A DNA stretch of 64,000 nucleotides, taken from a bacterium. GTDB taxonomy: Bacteria; Krumholzibacteriota; Krumholzibacteriia; LZORAL124-64-63. Positions within the stretch are counted from its first letter, which is position 1. Every line of letters starts with the position of its first letter. The notes beneath the pieces were generated by a model. It had not been told where the DNA came from. It saw nothing but the letters and a program-made list of their open reading frames with translations, and did not search any database. The position numbers and the translations under genes were made by a program. Location: the NCBI GenBank assembly GCA_024223715.1, contig JAAEOA010000427.1, positions 53,617-117,616 of the forward strand, read 5' to 3'. Of this stretch, positions 33,437 to 43,237 are shown in pieces.

Positions 33437-34698
33437 TATAAATACCGGCGCAGTACTTTTTTTATGGTCATTCCCTGTACGACAATACTGAACAGAACCA
33501 CTACGTATGTGCAGGTAAGGATCAGATTTTTTTCAGGCATAGGCGGCAGCGAAAGAGCCAGAGCCACCGAGATGCCACCGCGCAATCCAGCCCAGGTCAA
33601 AATTCGAGTCACCCCTATGGGGAATCGATTCCGCAAACCAATAACACTGATAGGCACCCAAACACTGACAAACCGGGCCATTAATACAATAGCAATGACT
33701 ACCAAACCCGCGATCAGGCTTCGGCCACTGAATGAAATAACCAGAACCTCTACCCCAATCAACATAAAGAGCAGGGCATTGAGGATTTCATCCAAAAGCT
33801 CCCAGAACTTCTCCAGATAATCGGCCACCTCATCGCTCATGGCCAGAGCCCGTCCCCGATTTCCAATCAAAATGCCAGCCACGACCACGGCAATAGGACC
33901 GGAAACATGAAGAGACCAAGCCAGACTGTAGGCCCCCATTACCAAGGCCAAAGTTATTAGCACTTCAACTTTGTAGTCATCAATGCTCAGCATCATTCTG
34001 TAAGCAAGATACCCAGCAACCAGGCCCAGGACTGTGCCTCCACCAGCTTCCTGGAGGAAAAACAAAGCCACCCCTGCGCCACTCATCTCGCCATGACCAT
34101 CACCGGCCCCGTGACCGGCATGAGTGCCCAGCATAGCCACCAGAGCGGTGAACAGAACCACGGCAACACCGTCATTAAACAAACTCTCACCGGCGATATT
34201 GGCTTCCAGGTCCTGAGGTGCGTTCAGAGTTTTTAAAGTGCCCATGACTGCGATAGGGTCGGTGGGGGAAATGAGCGATCCAAAAATGAGACAGGCAAGA
34301 AAACTGACTTCGAAACCCAACAGCCGGAAGAGCCACCAACTTAAATAGGCCACAATAAAAGTAGACATCAGCAGACCAATTGTTGCCAGTGAAGCAATGG
34401 TCCATTTCCTTTTTATGAAATATTCCAGATCTACATGCAGGGCTCCGGCAAACAAGAGAAATCCCAGCATACCGTGCATTAGGGTCCGATTGAAATCAAT
34501 ATTACTCAACGTGGTCTGGAGTTGATTGACAATGGCCAGGCCGGGAAAAATCCAGTGCAACAGCATGATACCCAGAGAGCTGGCCAGGCTGATCATCAGC
34601 AGGCCAACGGTGGGCTCCAGTTTGAGCCAACGATGATTGATGTAGCCAAAAACGGCTGCCAGAACCATCAACAGAGAAATAATGTCAAAAAGAGACAT
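33436..34698 (-). CDS. CPA1-family sodium/proton antiporter
   Basis: A 420-residue inner-membrane transporter with about 12 helices. It exchanges cytoplasmic Na+ or K+ for protons. Typical features include LMHGMLGFLLFAGALHVDLE, the core SLISPTDPIAVMGTL (the ND/TD ion-binding region) and AGESLFNDGVAVVLF, the NhaP/NhaK signature. The short segment GTHAGHGAGDGHGEMSG is an unusual His/Gly-rich loop that may bind metal or sense pH. The ATG at 34698 has AAAGG five bases before it. The gene converges with the tricorn gene and lies 48 bases after the patatin gene stop, on the same strand. Confidence 0.92.
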   Translation of the reverse strand: MSLFDIISLLMVLAAVFGYINHRWLKLEPTVGLLMISLASSLGIMLLHWIFPGLAIVNQLQTTLSNIDFNRTLMHGMLGFLLFAGALHVDLEYFIKRKWTIASLATIGLLMSTFIVAYLSWWLFRLLGFEVSFLACLIFGSLISPTDPIAVMGTLKTLNAPQDLEANIAGESLFNDGVAVVLFTALVAMLGTHAGHGAGDGHGEMSGAGVALFFLQEAGGGTVLGLVAGYLAYRMMLSIDDYKVEVLITLALVMGAYSLAWSLHVSGPIAVVVAGILIGNRGRALAMSDEVADYLEKFWELLDEILNALLFMLIGVEVLVISFSGRSLIAGLVVIAIVLMARFVSVWVPISVIGLRNRFPIGVTRILTWAGLRGGISVALALSLPPMPEKNLILTCTYVVVLFSIVVQGMTIKKVLRRYL

Positions 34699-34746
34699 AG
34701 CGCCTTTCAGGGTATACCGGTCAAAATCCAATCGTATTATTCTGGA

Positions 34747-36972
34747 CTATTCACGGATTTGTTTGAGAAAACCCAAGGTTACATAGAGCGAGTCGTTGCC
34801 ATCGTCGGCCCGACCATAAGCAATGCTCAACGGCCCCATGGGAGTGGTTCCCACAAAAGCAATGGATCCTGTGTACCGCAAATCATCAATGGCCGCGTCC
34901 TCAGGCGCATACCAGGCATTTCCAGCTTCTACCATAAGAGCAACATACCACGATGTGGAGAAAGGGCTGGGCTCGCCAGCCAGTTTATGATACCACTTCA
35001 CCTGGCCAAGGCTATAACGTTGCCCACGCAATTGATCTCTCTGATAGCCCATCAGACGGTTCATTCCACCTAAAGTAAACATATCAAATTCTGGAAGTGA
35101 GGAGCCGAAGTTTGTTCCCCCTTGAAGAGAAAAATGAAAGGTGTTTCCGGCGAAGGTGGAAGCTAGGGAAATTCGGCCTTCAAATTTGTCATAATTCAAG
35201 TCGGACCCAAATTCTGGCCGACCGGCAAAGTACCTTAAATAACCTTCGTAACCGCTTCTGGGAAGGAATGGATAATCTTCTTTGTCAAACTTCACCATAA
35301 ATCGATAACCGCCGCGGTATCCGTCAAATCCAATACCGCTAACCCCTGTCCTGCCCGATCCCTTTAAATGACCAAATTCAACACCTGCCCGAACTTCTCC
35401 CCAATGCCCAATTCGAGCCCCAACGTCTGGAATAAAATTCCAAGCCTGGATTTTGTAGTTCCCATAATGAAACAATTCATAATACCAAGGCAAAATCTGG
35501 CTTTTGTATTTGCCTGAAAGAGATACAAAAGGAATCCTTTTCCAGGTTAATGGTTGATAAAACTCCGATCTTAGAAAAGTAGATTTTCCTGCCTGAGCAT
35601 CGGTTCGTAATTCTGCACCAAAACGATTCATTTCCAGGCGGTTCCAACGAACCCTGGCATCCAGGTCGCTGACATTTCCCGCCCCGCCATAATAAGAAAA
35701 ACCAAAATTGAGAATATTTGGTGAATAAAATTTTTCTTCAGCACTGATGACCAAGGTAATTTCATTGTCATCCTCCTCGAGGCTGAAATCTACAATATCA
35801 AAAACTCCAAAATCATAAATCTCCGCCAGGTCACTTTTCAATTCATCAAGGTTCAGGACCTGACCGGCCTGTTGTCGAATACTTTTTAGAATGGCCTCAT
35901 TGTGCACTCCGGAATGGTTGTTTAATCGAATTTCATCAATTACCAGGTTCACATCGCCAGGGTGTTGATGCAACTTCAAATGCTGCTGGTATTGCTCGTG
36001 AGAAACAGCCAGCTCTCTCAGCCTTTTTTCTTCCCTGTAAGCGGCTTCATAACCCGGTTCGATAGTTAAACCAACTTTGACAAAATCCCGGGATGAAATA
36101 TTTAGGATGGGTTGAATAATGACGTCTGCAAACTCAAGCTGGGGATCAACATTTTGCCTGGAATTAATAATTCCCTTTTGCATATTCACCCCACCAATAG
36201 TCTCAAAAAGATAAGGATCTGTTTCTTCTGGCAAGGAGCCAACATCGACAGCAATAATGATGTCGGCACCCATTTCACGGCATACATCAACCGGCAAATT
36301 TCTGGCTAAATAACCATCGACCAGAGTATGGCCTTCCCATTCAACAGGAGGGAAAACTCCAGGGATGCTCATGCTGGCACGAACAATTTTTAAGAGATTC
36401 CCTTTGTCCGGAATGAACATTTGACCTGTTTGAAGATCGGTGGCAACGGCCCGAAAAGGGTAAGGTAAATTATCAAAGCCATTGTGTCCGGCGAGGTACA
36501 GGTAGTTATTCCGAAAAGCAAAGCTTAGTTTTTGGCCAGCAATCATACCGCTGGACAAAACAATTCTGCCCTTCCACCCCCATTCCACAGGAAGGAACGA
36601 TGCGGAATCATCTTGCTTGCGTCTAAAGTTTCGCTCCTGGCGAGCGGGACGATCGGAAAACAAATCATCCCAATCCACACCCATCAAAATTTCTTCAATT
36701 TCATCTGGAGTTAACCCGATGGCAAACAGCGCCCCAACAACCGACCCCATGCTTGTTCCCGTGACATAGTCCACCGGAATATTCATTTCCTCCAGCGCCC
36801 GCAATACTCCCACATGAGCTGCACCACGGGCCCCGCCACCTCCGAGGACCAACCCAATACTTGGCCTTTCATGAGTCGTTTCTTTTGAAAGTACTGGAAA
36901 GGCCATGGCAAGGGTAAGGGTAAGGAGACCCAGAAAAATAATTCCCGCCAAGTCAATTCTTTTTACTCTCAT
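34747..36972 (-). CDS. Patatin-like phospholipase fused to POTRA and BamA-type barrel (PlpD-like)
   Basis: A 741-residue outer-membrane protein of the type Vd autotransporter kind. After a signal peptide (IDLAGIIFLGLLTLTLAMAF) the patatin domain has the oxyanion loop GLVLGGGGARGAAHVG (40-55), the nucleophile Ser74 in GTSMG and the partner Asp219 in LVDGYLARN, so the Ser-Asp dyad is complete. A single POTRA-like domain lies at about 330-420 (NLVIDEIRLNNHSGVHNEAI), then a beta-barrel with alternating aromatic strands to the C terminus (SLYVTLGFLKQIRE). It should display or release a lipase at the cell surface. The ribosome site is GGAGG. A small barrel protein is encoded 65 bases upstream. Confidence 0.92.
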   Translation of the reverse strand: MRVKRIDLAGIIFLGLLTLTLAMAFPVLSKETTHERPSIGLVLGGGGARGAAHVGVLRALEEMNIPVDYVTGTSMGSVVGALFAIGLTPDEIEEILMGVDWDDLFSDRPARQERNFRRKQDDSASFLPVEWGWKGRIVLSSGMIAGQKLSFAFRNNYLYLAGHNGFDNLPYPFRAVATDLQTGQMFIPDKGNLLKIVRASMSIPGVFPPVEWEGHTLVDGYLARNLPVDVCREMGADIIIAVDVGSLPEETDPYLFETIGGVNMQKGIINSRQNVDPQLEFADVIIQPILNISSRDFVKVGLTIEPGYEAAYREEKRLRELAVSHEQYQQHLKLHQHPGDVNLVIDEIRLNNHSGVHNEAILKSIRQQAGQVLNLDELKSDLAEIYDFGVFDIVDFSLEEDDNEITLVISAEEKFYSPNILNFGFSYYGGAGNVSDLDARVRWNRLEMNRFGAELRTDAQAGKSTFLRSEFYQPLTWKRIPFVSLSGKYKSQILPWYYELFHYGNYKIQAWNFIPDVGARIGHWGEVRAGVEFGHLKGSGRTGVSGIGFDGYRGGYRFMVKFDKEDYPFLPRSGYEGYLRYFAGRPEFGSDLNYDKFEGRISLASTFAGNTFHFSLQGGTNFGSSLPEFDMFTLGGMNRLMGYQRDQLRGQRYSLGQVKWYHKLAGEPSPFSTSWYVALMVEAGNAWYAPEDAAIDDLRYTGSIAFVGTTPMGPLSIAYGRADDGNDSLYVTLGFLKQIRE

Positions 36973-37037
36973 CGAAATGCCTCCGGCAAATGAAAATTGG
37001 CGGCACTAATCAAAGATGCCGCCCCAAAAAACCTCAA

Positions 37038-37670
37038 TTAAAAATCTAAACCAGCCATGACTGACCAGGTTTTATTTTTGGCTTGATCAATCAGTTTGTC
37101 ACCAGATTTCTCCACTGTATCAGTTATGCCCTGAGTGTAACGAGCTTCAAGGGAAATTCCAATCAACCGGATGCCTCCACCGAGGACCCAGCCATAATCT
37201 TCACTATTCAGACTTTCATCAATTTCCACCCAATCGCTGTTAATTCTTTCATTCTTTTCTTCAGCAGACATTAGGAAAGCGATGGAGGCTCCACCGTACA
37301 CAAAGGGTTTCAAAACAGGTGTGGGTAATTCGTATTTCAGCAGTAAAGGAACTTCAAAATAGGTCAATTTTGTTTCCCAGGACCGCGAACTGAGACCATC
37401 AATAGACTGACCTTTGGCACCTTTCATGGAATAAAGGCCCTCCAGTTGTAAATCAAAAATACCCAAAGGGAATTTCAAATGAACCCCGCCCACAAAACCG
37501 GTTTTTGCTTCCTGCTCCAGCTCATCAATGCTTTCAATGGTTTCAAGGTCGTTCAGGTCTGCAATGTTAATTCCGGCTTTGATTCCAAAGCTGGGCCCAG
37601 CCCAAACAGGGGCACCCATAAGAAGAGCACTCAACACCACTACTAAGCCCGTTGCTATCATTTTGCGCAT
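37038..37670 (-). CDS. Small outer-membrane beta-barrel protein
   Basis: A 210-residue protein with signal peptide (MRKMIATGLVVVLSALLMGAPVWA) and a beta-barrel of about eight to ten strands in the OMP_b-brl/PorT style (SFGIKAGINIADLND, IFDLQLEGLYSMKGAKG, ISLEARYTQGITDTVE, and a C-terminal strand SVMAGLDF ending in aromatic Phe). The ATG at 37670 is seven bases from GGAGG; an in-frame TTG two codons earlier is less likely. It is upstream of the patatin gene on the same strand. Function unknown; a structural or transport role is likely. Confidence 0.8.
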   Translation of the reverse strand: MRKMIATGLVVVLSALLMGAPVWAGPSFGIKAGINIADLNDLETIESIDELEQEAKTGFVGGVHLKFPLGIFDLQLEGLYSMKGAKGQSIDGLSSRSWETKLTYFEVPLLLKYELPTPVLKPFVYGGASIAFLMSAEEKNERINSDWVEIDESLNSEDYGWVLGGGIRLIGISLEARYTQGITDTVEKSGDKLIDQAKNKTWSVMAGLDF

Positions 37671-37748
37671 TTTCAAACCTCCAGAGAATGGTCGTGTTTT
37701 AATACCGAAGAAGAGAATAAACTCATATGGTCAAAAAGGGAATTCAAT

Positions 37749-39335
37749 TCAGTGTTTTTTTGCCAGCGCGTGGGCTTTCTGCAGAAGATCTACTATATCC
37801 TGATTGTCAGGAGCCAGCTGGGCCGCTTTCTGCAAATCGAGCAACGCTTTGTCATAATTTTTCTGATGCAGATTCAGCAACCCTCTATTGTACCACGAAG
37901 TAACCAGGCTGGCATCCAGAGCCAAAGCCTTTGAAAAGGATTCTTCGGCTTGATGAGGCTGATTGGACATAACCCACGCCAAACCCATATCCTGCCAAAT
38001 TCTGGGTTCATTGGGAGAAATCTCTGCTGCATATTGTAAATGCCTTAAGGCGTCCCGATGATTCTTTTTCTGTAAATATAAATGGCCTAAAGTGCTTTCA
38101 ATTTCAGAATCAGGATACCCCAAATCGTCCATCAGTTCGGATGCTTGTTTAAGATCCCTTATGCCTCTGTTGATTTTTCCGCCATAAGCAAAAACCAGCC
38201 CCCGAGCTCGATAGGCCCATGGCTTGTCCATTTCTTTTCGGATCAGTATTCCAGTGGAATTAACCACTTGCCCGGCCCAGAAGTTCTTTCGGGTTCCCTC
38301 TTCAGATTTTTGAAAACGACGAAAAGCCAAGCTGGTATAGGAGGAAAGAGAGCCAGTGATATAATATTTGTCGTATGCCAGCCAAACCAACTGTCGATGG
38401 CCACCAATTTCGGCATTCAAACGGTCATGACGCATTTTCAGCACACAGGATTTATCTCTGAATGGCAGTGAAGATGCCGACTCCTCATACCAACGACTGG
38501 CCATGGAGTGTTCAGCCAGGCGTTCGGCAATTTCACCCATTTCCCGCCAGCACTCAGCCTGATGCTCTTTGTTGGGGTTAAGCCCCATGACCAGATTAAA
38601 AGCCTGACGCCGATCACCATTGCCCACCCGATAAGAAGCCTGAATCCAAGGGACATCAGTATCGCCGGGATCCAGACGCAGAATATCATCAGCGGTTTTG
38701 AATGCTTCAGAACGCAGGCGGGAGTGCCCAGCAAGCAATCCATAAATCTGCCATACCTCGGCATCGCCAGGAGCCACTTTTCGTGCAGCTCGAGCCCAAT
38801 TTAAGCCCTCGTGCCATTCACCCCGATCGTAGTGCACCCACGCCCGAGCCATGGCTGTTCGGCGTTGCATTTCCCGTTTGTCCCATTTGTGGTCACCTGG
38901 CTCAAACCCGCGAATGGCTTCCGCCGCCGATTCCAAACACTGAACAGTTTTCAGATAATTTCCCAACCAGCGCCAATAGTGAGCCAATTGTAACCAGATA
39001 CGAGGGTTGTCCGGAGCCAGCCCCGCTGCATTCAACAGCGCCTGGATTTGTACGTTTGAGCTATTTGCATCTTCAAAACGATCCAACCAGAATCGTGACT
39101 GGGCCCGACGATTTTCCTGCGTAATGGCAGGAAGGTCCAAAAACTTCTCATAACTCAGGGAGTCAGTTGCCGCGGAATAAGCCAGACCACTTTCTCCGGC
39201 ACAATGAACCTCCGGAGATGTTGACGAACATCCGCCCAGCAGCAACAAGGTTAGAAAAAAGGAAATCCCCCATTGCCAAAAGGCAACAGGGGAATTCTTC
39301 AAAACCATCCGGTTCGAAAAAATGTCAAAATTCAA
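37749..39335 (-). CDS. TPR-repeat lipoprotein
   Basis: A 528-residue exported protein. The start is a TTG at 39335 with GGAAAGGA seven bases upstream; the next ATG (codon 10) has no ribosome site. The hydrophobic stretch and lipobox (ISFFLTLLLLGGC) follow. The mature part holds multiple TPR units, among them PRIWLQLAHYWRWLGNYLKT, GYPDSEIESTLGHLYLQKKN and a C-terminal array of three typical units with the 34-residue period (WYNRGLLNLHQKNYDKALLD). Scaffold role likely. The cytochrome gene lies 33 bases upstream on the same strand. Confidence 0.82.
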   Translation of the reverse strand: MNFDIFSNRMVLKNSPVAFWQWGISFFLTLLLLGGCSSTSPEVHCAGESGLAYSAATDSLSYEKFLDLPAITQENRRAQSRFWLDRFEDANSSNVQIQALLNAAGLAPDNPRIWLQLAHYWRWLGNYLKTVQCLESAAEAIRGFEPGDHKWDKREMQRRTAMARAWVHYDRGEWHEGLNWARAARKVAPGDAEVWQIYGLLAGHSRLRSEAFKTADDILRLDPGDTDVPWIQASYRVGNGDRRQAFNLVMGLNPNKEHQAECWREMGEIAERLAEHSMASRWYEESASSLPFRDKSCVLKMRHDRLNAEIGGHRQLVWLAYDKYYITGSLSSYTSLAFRRFQKSEEGTRKNFWAGQVVNSTGILIRKEMDKPWAYRARGLVFAYGGKINRGIRDLKQASELMDDLGYPDSEIESTLGHLYLQKKNHRDALRHLQYAAEISPNEPRIWQDMGLAWVMSNQPHQAEESFSKALALDASLVTSWYNRGLLNLHQKNYDKALLDLQKAAQLAPDNQDIVDLLQKAHALAKKH

Positions 39336-39368
39336 AAGGACATCCTTTCCTGTGAACCCAAAGAAAAA

Positions 39369-39917
39369 CTACTTTTTCTCCGTAACGGGATGATCGATTT
39401 CAGCCCAGCGTTTTTCCATATCAAATTCTTTGTAGGTTGGACTATCGCTGTTATGACACTGAGTGCAGTGCTCTTCGGTTTTTTCCCGAATCATGCCATT
39501 GGCCACAGCGGCATCATGATCCTTCATGATTTTTTTCTTTTTGTAATCGGAACCGGCGCCATGACATGCTTCACAACCAACACCTTCGGTATCAGCATAT
39601 TTCCCCTTGGCATTAACCGCAGGGTTGCCGAGGAAAACACGGGTTACATGACATTTAAGGCAGGCTTCTTCTTTCTGGGGATCGCCAAGGCCTTGGTCGG
39701 CAGCAATTTTTTTAGCTTCCGGAGTACCCAGAGTTTCATATGCCTTGGCGTGAGCAGAGTCTTGCCACAGGACGTAAGGATTTCCAATTTTCTTGTGGCA
39801 GCTTTTGCATTTACTTGAGCCGACCAGTTCGTGATCAACCTTGGCCTCAGGAGCCATTCCCATCAACAAACCACCCAAAACAACCAAGCCCAATGCCAAA
39901 ATCAAATGCCGTTTCAT
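39369..39917 (-). CDS. Periplasmic tetraheme cytochrome c (c554-like)
   Basis: A 182-residue electron-transfer protein. It has a signal peptide (HLILALGLVVLGGLLMGMAP) and four CxxCH heme sites: CKSCH 37-41, CLKCH 86-90, CEACH 115-119 and CTQCH 151-155. The spacing with GVGCEACHGAGSDY resembles the cytochrome c554 family of multiheme proteins. The ATG at 39917 is five bases from GGAGGAG; the longer frame upstream is not credible. The protein suggests respiration with a periplasmic electron carrier. The partner oxidoreductase is not in the window. Confidence 0.88.
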   Translation of the reverse strand: MKRHLILALGLVVLGGLLMGMAPEAKVDHELVGSSKCKSCHKKIGNPYVLWQDSAHAKAYETLGTPEAKKIAADQGLGDPQKEEACLKCHVTRVFLGNPAVNAKGKYADTEGVGCEACHGAGSDYKKKKIMKDHDAAVANGMIREKTEEHCTQCHNSDSPTYKEFDMEKRWAEIDHPVTEKK

Positions 39918-40055
39918 AGCTCCTCCTGGTCCACCCAGGTTTCCCATTAGGCAACGGCCAAAACAGGAAGACATAAGGGTGATTTTAATGTGCAAAGTTC
40001 TCAAACTTACTATGGAAATATAGCATCTGGAACCATGCGTGTCATGAAAATGTCA

Positions 40056-41261
40056 CTATTTATTCACCAGACGATTCCACCAATTGCCTTTGGGCAGTTC
40101 TTCCACCAAAAGCAGTGGAACCCGGCCCAATTCCACTCCATCCAGAAAAATTACTGTTTGTCCCACTTCCTGCCCTGCGGGCAGGGGTGCTTCCAGCTTT
40201 TCCGGCAACTGGTTTTCTACAACCAAATCACCTTCCCGGTTCCGGGGAACCATCACGGTTAAGGTTGCTCCAGTTTTCACCGTAGCTTCAGTAACTTTTC
40301 CGCCTTTGACTTTCACGGGGGTTTCCAAAACCACATCAGCCTGGGGGATGATTTTCACTTGCTTGTAAGCATTAAACCCATAACTCAAGAGCCGAGTGGT
40401 TTCTGTGGCTCGGGCCTGATTGCTACTGCATCCCATCACCACCGAGATCAGACGTTTCCCTTTTTGTACAGCCGAAGCGGTAACACAGAACCCTGCGGCC
40501 CCGGTAAACCCGGTTTTTATTCCATCGAGTCCCCTAAATTTTCCCACCAGTTTGTTGGGGTTATAAAGGGTGAATTTCCCGTCCCGGAAGGGAGCTGTTT
40601 TGGTTGAAGCCCATTCCAAAGCTTTTGGGTGACTGATCATTTCCCTGCCCAGAATAGCCATGTCTTCAGCCGTGGTCAGATCCGGGCTTTGTTTGTAACC
40701 GGCAGGAAGGCCATGCACCGAGTGAAATTCACTGTTGGTCATGCCCAGATCGGCAGCCCTCATATTCATCAGATCAACAAAGGCCTCCACACTTCCGGAC
40801 AAATGTTCAGCCAAAGCCACAGCAGCATCATTGGCCGAATGAATGGCCAGGGCTTTCAGAAGTTCTTCCACAGTAAAGGTTTCGCCGTGTTTTAAATAAA
40901 CCTGCGATCCCCCCATTTTACTGCTGCGGGCCGAAACCGTAACAATGTCTTCGTATTTCAAATCACCTTCGGCAATATGTTCCAGCACAATGAGCTCGGT
41001 CATCATTTTCAGCATGGATGCGGGTTGCCGCCGAACCTGGGAATTGGTTGCTGCCAGCACCAAACCCGTTTCTGCATCAATGACAATGGCGGATTTGAAA
41101 TCGCCCTCCATTACTGCAGGCTCGAAAGAACGGGGCGATTCCTGTTCAGAAGACTGTGCTTCCACTGTTTCTGGAGTTTCACTGGCCAAAACGGTGGTGG
41201 AAAGCAAAAGGGTCAGAACAATGCTAATCCAGACTGATGGAGTGAAGAGATCCTTCTTCAT
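40056..41261 (-). CDS. dacA: D-alanyl-D-alanine carboxypeptidase (PBP5/6 type, S11)
   Basis: Removes the terminal D-Ala from peptidoglycan pentapeptides in the periplasm. The 401-residue protein has a signal peptide, the nucleophile motif S82-M-L-K85 (PASMLKMMTE, usually SMTK), the SxN motif S142-A-N, and KTG in GLDGIKTGFTGAAGF. A C-terminal beta domain (VLETPVKVKGGKVTEATVKT) and a terminal amphipathic segment (LLVEELPKGNWWNRLVNK) are as in membrane-tethered PBP5. An acidic, low-complexity linker follows the signal peptide (about 28-45). It is a single gene. Confidence 0.95.
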   Translation of the reverse strand: MKKDLFTPSVWISIVLTLLLSTTVLASETPETVEAQSSEQESPRSFEPAVMEGDFKSAIVIDAETGLVLAATNSQVRRQPASMLKMMTELIVLEHIAEGDLKYEDIVTVSARSSKMGGSQVYLKHGETFTVEELLKALAIHSANDAAVALAEHLSGSVEAFVDLMNMRAADLGMTNSEFHSVHGLPAGYKQSPDLTTAEDMAILGREMISHPKALEWASTKTAPFRDGKFTLYNPNKLVGKFRGLDGIKTGFTGAAGFCVTASAVQKGKRLISVVMGCSSNQARATETTRLLSYGFNAYKQVKIIPQADVVLETPVKVKGGKVTEATVKTGATLTVMVPRNREGDLVVENQLPEKLEAPLPAGQEVGQTVIFLDGVELGRVPLLLVEELPKGNWWNRLVNK

Positions 41262-41847
41262 CGAGTTTCCGTCCTTAAAAATGCAGCACCGTATGAGTGA
41301 GCATCAGATCATGTCGAGGTTGATTCCAATGGCCTGCCCTGTCAGGTTTGCGCACCAGAATTAATTTCATCTTTTGCAGGGTAACTGAAATTTGCCATTT
41401 AAGCCAAGACTGCCCTTATTTTTATGGCCATTTTGTTACCCCAATCCACTTTTCTTCGTCCAAAGTATCAAAGCAAGTGAACATTTCCAACCGTGATCGC
41501 CACTGAACAGTTCCATTGATTTTCAAATCGACGTTGGCGAAAAAATAAATGCCTCTTTCAGTGCACCGGTTTTCCCAGAGATAAATCCAGAAATATCTTT
41601 CCCGAGACAAATGCCGAGCCGGTCATAAAGACCAGAAACAAATGGTTTTCGGATAAGCCAGGGGGTGAGTTTCTCTGCTTTGAAGCAGCCCCTTTTCCCA
41701 GATTGAGGCGTTTGATTCAGAATCGAAGAAAGGCAGGGTTTTGTCAAGATGGCAGGCAGGGAAAAATGAGTTTTCCACAGGAAAATCCCGGATGGGGAAA
41801 ACACCCCATCCGCGACAATCTATCTTCAATTTTTCACCGACATTCAG
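41262..41847. other. Intergenic region between dacA and trpB
   Basis: About 585 bases without a supportable gene. Short minus-strand frames (for example about 41422-41610) read plausible-looking peptides but have no ribosome site and no recognisable family, and may be decayed coding sequence. The part next to trpB holds the hairpin at 41789-41812. Confidence 0.4.
41789..41812 (-). terminator. Hairpin after trpB
   Basis: CGGATGGGG and CCCCATCCG make a perfect 9-bp stem with a six-base loop, 36 bases after the trpB stop. The minus-strand flank is GGATTTTCC, so the T-run is short; probable terminator. Confidence 0.7.
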
Positions 41848-43107
41848 CTAGCAGAAGAGGCCTTTGGCTGGACCGTCGGGACTGTCATTCAACCCTTTTC
41901 GGCGGGTAAATTCGTCCATGTCTTTGTCGCCCCGCCCTGAGAGATTGCAAACAATCAGTGCGTCTTCAGCAAAAGTGCCCTTCAGTTTTTCCAGATAGGC
42001 CAAAGCATGAGAGCTCTCCAGGGCTGGAATAATGCCCTCCAGTCGGCAAAGAGTGGCAAAGGCCTCCATCACTTCTTCATCGGTGGCCGCTTCGTAAGTC
42101 ACCCGGCCGGCATCTTTCAAAAAACTGTGTTCCGGGCCGATTCCCGGATAATCCAAGCCCGCGGCGATGCAGTGATTCCCCTCTCTACTAACCAATCCTT
42201 CGGGAATGCAATAGGTATTCATGCCGTGAATGACCTGTGGATTTCCAGTGGTCAGAGTGGCGGCATGACGGTTGGTTTCCACACCGGAACCGGCGGCTTC
42301 CACGCCCACCATGGCCACCTTTTCGTCCATAAGAAATGGGTAAAATAACCCGATGGCATTGCTGCCCCCACCCGTACAGGCGCAGAGCATGTCCGGCAGG
42401 CGTCCAAATTGAGCGAGAACCTGCTTGCGAGCCTCAGTCCCAACAACAGATTGAAAATGGCGCACAATCATAGGATATGGATGAGGTCCAACCGCAGATC
42501 CCAGAAGATAAAATGCGTCATCCGCTTCGGCGACCCAGGCTCCAATAGCCTCATCTACTGCCGCGCTTAAAGTTTTATCGCCACTGGTGGCTGGGACCAC
42601 ACGTGCCCCCATCAGACGAATCCGGTTCACATTTGGCAATTGCCGACGCATGTCTTCTTCACCCATATAGATATCGCATTCGAGCCCGAGGCGGGCCGCA
42701 ACCGCTGCAGTGGCTACGCCATGCTGACCAGCACCCGTTTCAGCGATGAGTTTCTTTTTTCCCATTCGACGGGCTAACAACGCTTGTCCGAGGCAGTTGT
42801 TTAGTTTGTGAGCTCCGAGGTGATTCAAATCTTCACGCTTCAAAAGAATGGTCGCTCCCAAATATTCACTCAAACGTTGGGCATAGTACAGTGGGGTGGG
42901 ACGTCCCGAGTACTCCACGTATTCACGATGCAGTTCTGCTTCAAAGACTTCATCATTGCGATATTTCAGGAAAGCTTCAGTTAAATCCTCCAAAGGTTTT
43001 TCCAAAGGCGGGGGCACAAAACGGCCACCATAGGGTCCAAAAAAACCATTTTTATCGGGAGTATTAATTAGATTGCTTCGGTTGAGATTCGATTCCGGGG
43101 TGGCCAT
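41848..43107 (-). CDS. trpB: Tryptophan synthase beta chain
   Basis: Condenses indole (channelled from TrpA) with L-serine to give tryptophan. The 419-residue protein carries the PLP lysine Lys101 in HLGAHKLNN, the catalytic GAGQHGVATA region and the phosphate-binding GGGSNAIG. Its length and N terminus (NGFFGPYGGRFVPPPLEK) fit TrpB1. The start at 43107 follows AAGGAG; the longer frame from 43164 begins in the leader's terminator region. trpA and other trp genes are not adjacent, so it is transcribed alone. It is controlled by the leader peptide and terminator at 43170-43327, hence most likely by tryptophan supply. Confidence 0.96.
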   Translation of the reverse strand: MATPESNLNRSNLINTPDKNGFFGPYGGRFVPPPLEKPLEDLTEAFLKYRNDEVFEAELHREYVEYSGRPTPLYYAQRLSEYLGATILLKREDLNHLGAHKLNNCLGQALLARRMGKKKLIAETGAGQHGVATAAVAARLGLECDIYMGEEDMRRQLPNVNRIRLMGARVVPATSGDKTLSAAVDEAIGAWVAEADDAFYLLGSAVGPHPYPMIVRHFQSVVGTEARKQVLAQFGRLPDMLCACTGGGSNAIGLFYPFLMDEKVAMVGVEAAGSGVETNRHAATLTTGNPQVIHGMNTYCIPEGLVSREGNHCIAAGLDYPGIGPEHSFLKDAGRVTYEAATDEEVMEAFATLCRLEGIIPALESSHALAYLEKLKGTFAEDALIVCNLSGRGDKDMDEFTRRKGLNDSPDGPAKGLFC

Positions 43108-43169
43108 GACTTTCTCCTTGGGTTTGGATCCTTTGATGATCCTTTGTCGGTTGTTTTTCATCATCCTTG

Positions 43170-43204
43170 AAAAAAAACCGCCGACTTCCTTAGGAAGCCG
43201 GCGG
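43170..43204 (-). terminator. Attenuator terminator upstream of trpB
   Basis: CCGCCGGCTTCC, a three-base loop and GGAAGTCGGCGG (one G-T pair), followed by eight T on the minus strand. It sits 34 bases after the leader-peptide stop and 62 bases before the trpB ATG, the layout of a translation-dependent attenuator. Upstream segments 43244-43250 and 43211-43217 are complementary, as are 43266-43272 and 43220-43226, and the two pairings exclude each other. Confidence 0.9.
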
Positions 43205-43237
43205 CGAAGTTGCGCTGGTTTTGCTGGTCAATGTCAA

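Noticed and set aside
41422-41829. Small genes between dacA and trpB
   Set aside because: Three overlapping minus-strand frames, none with a ribosome site or recognisable domain; treated as non-coding or decayed.
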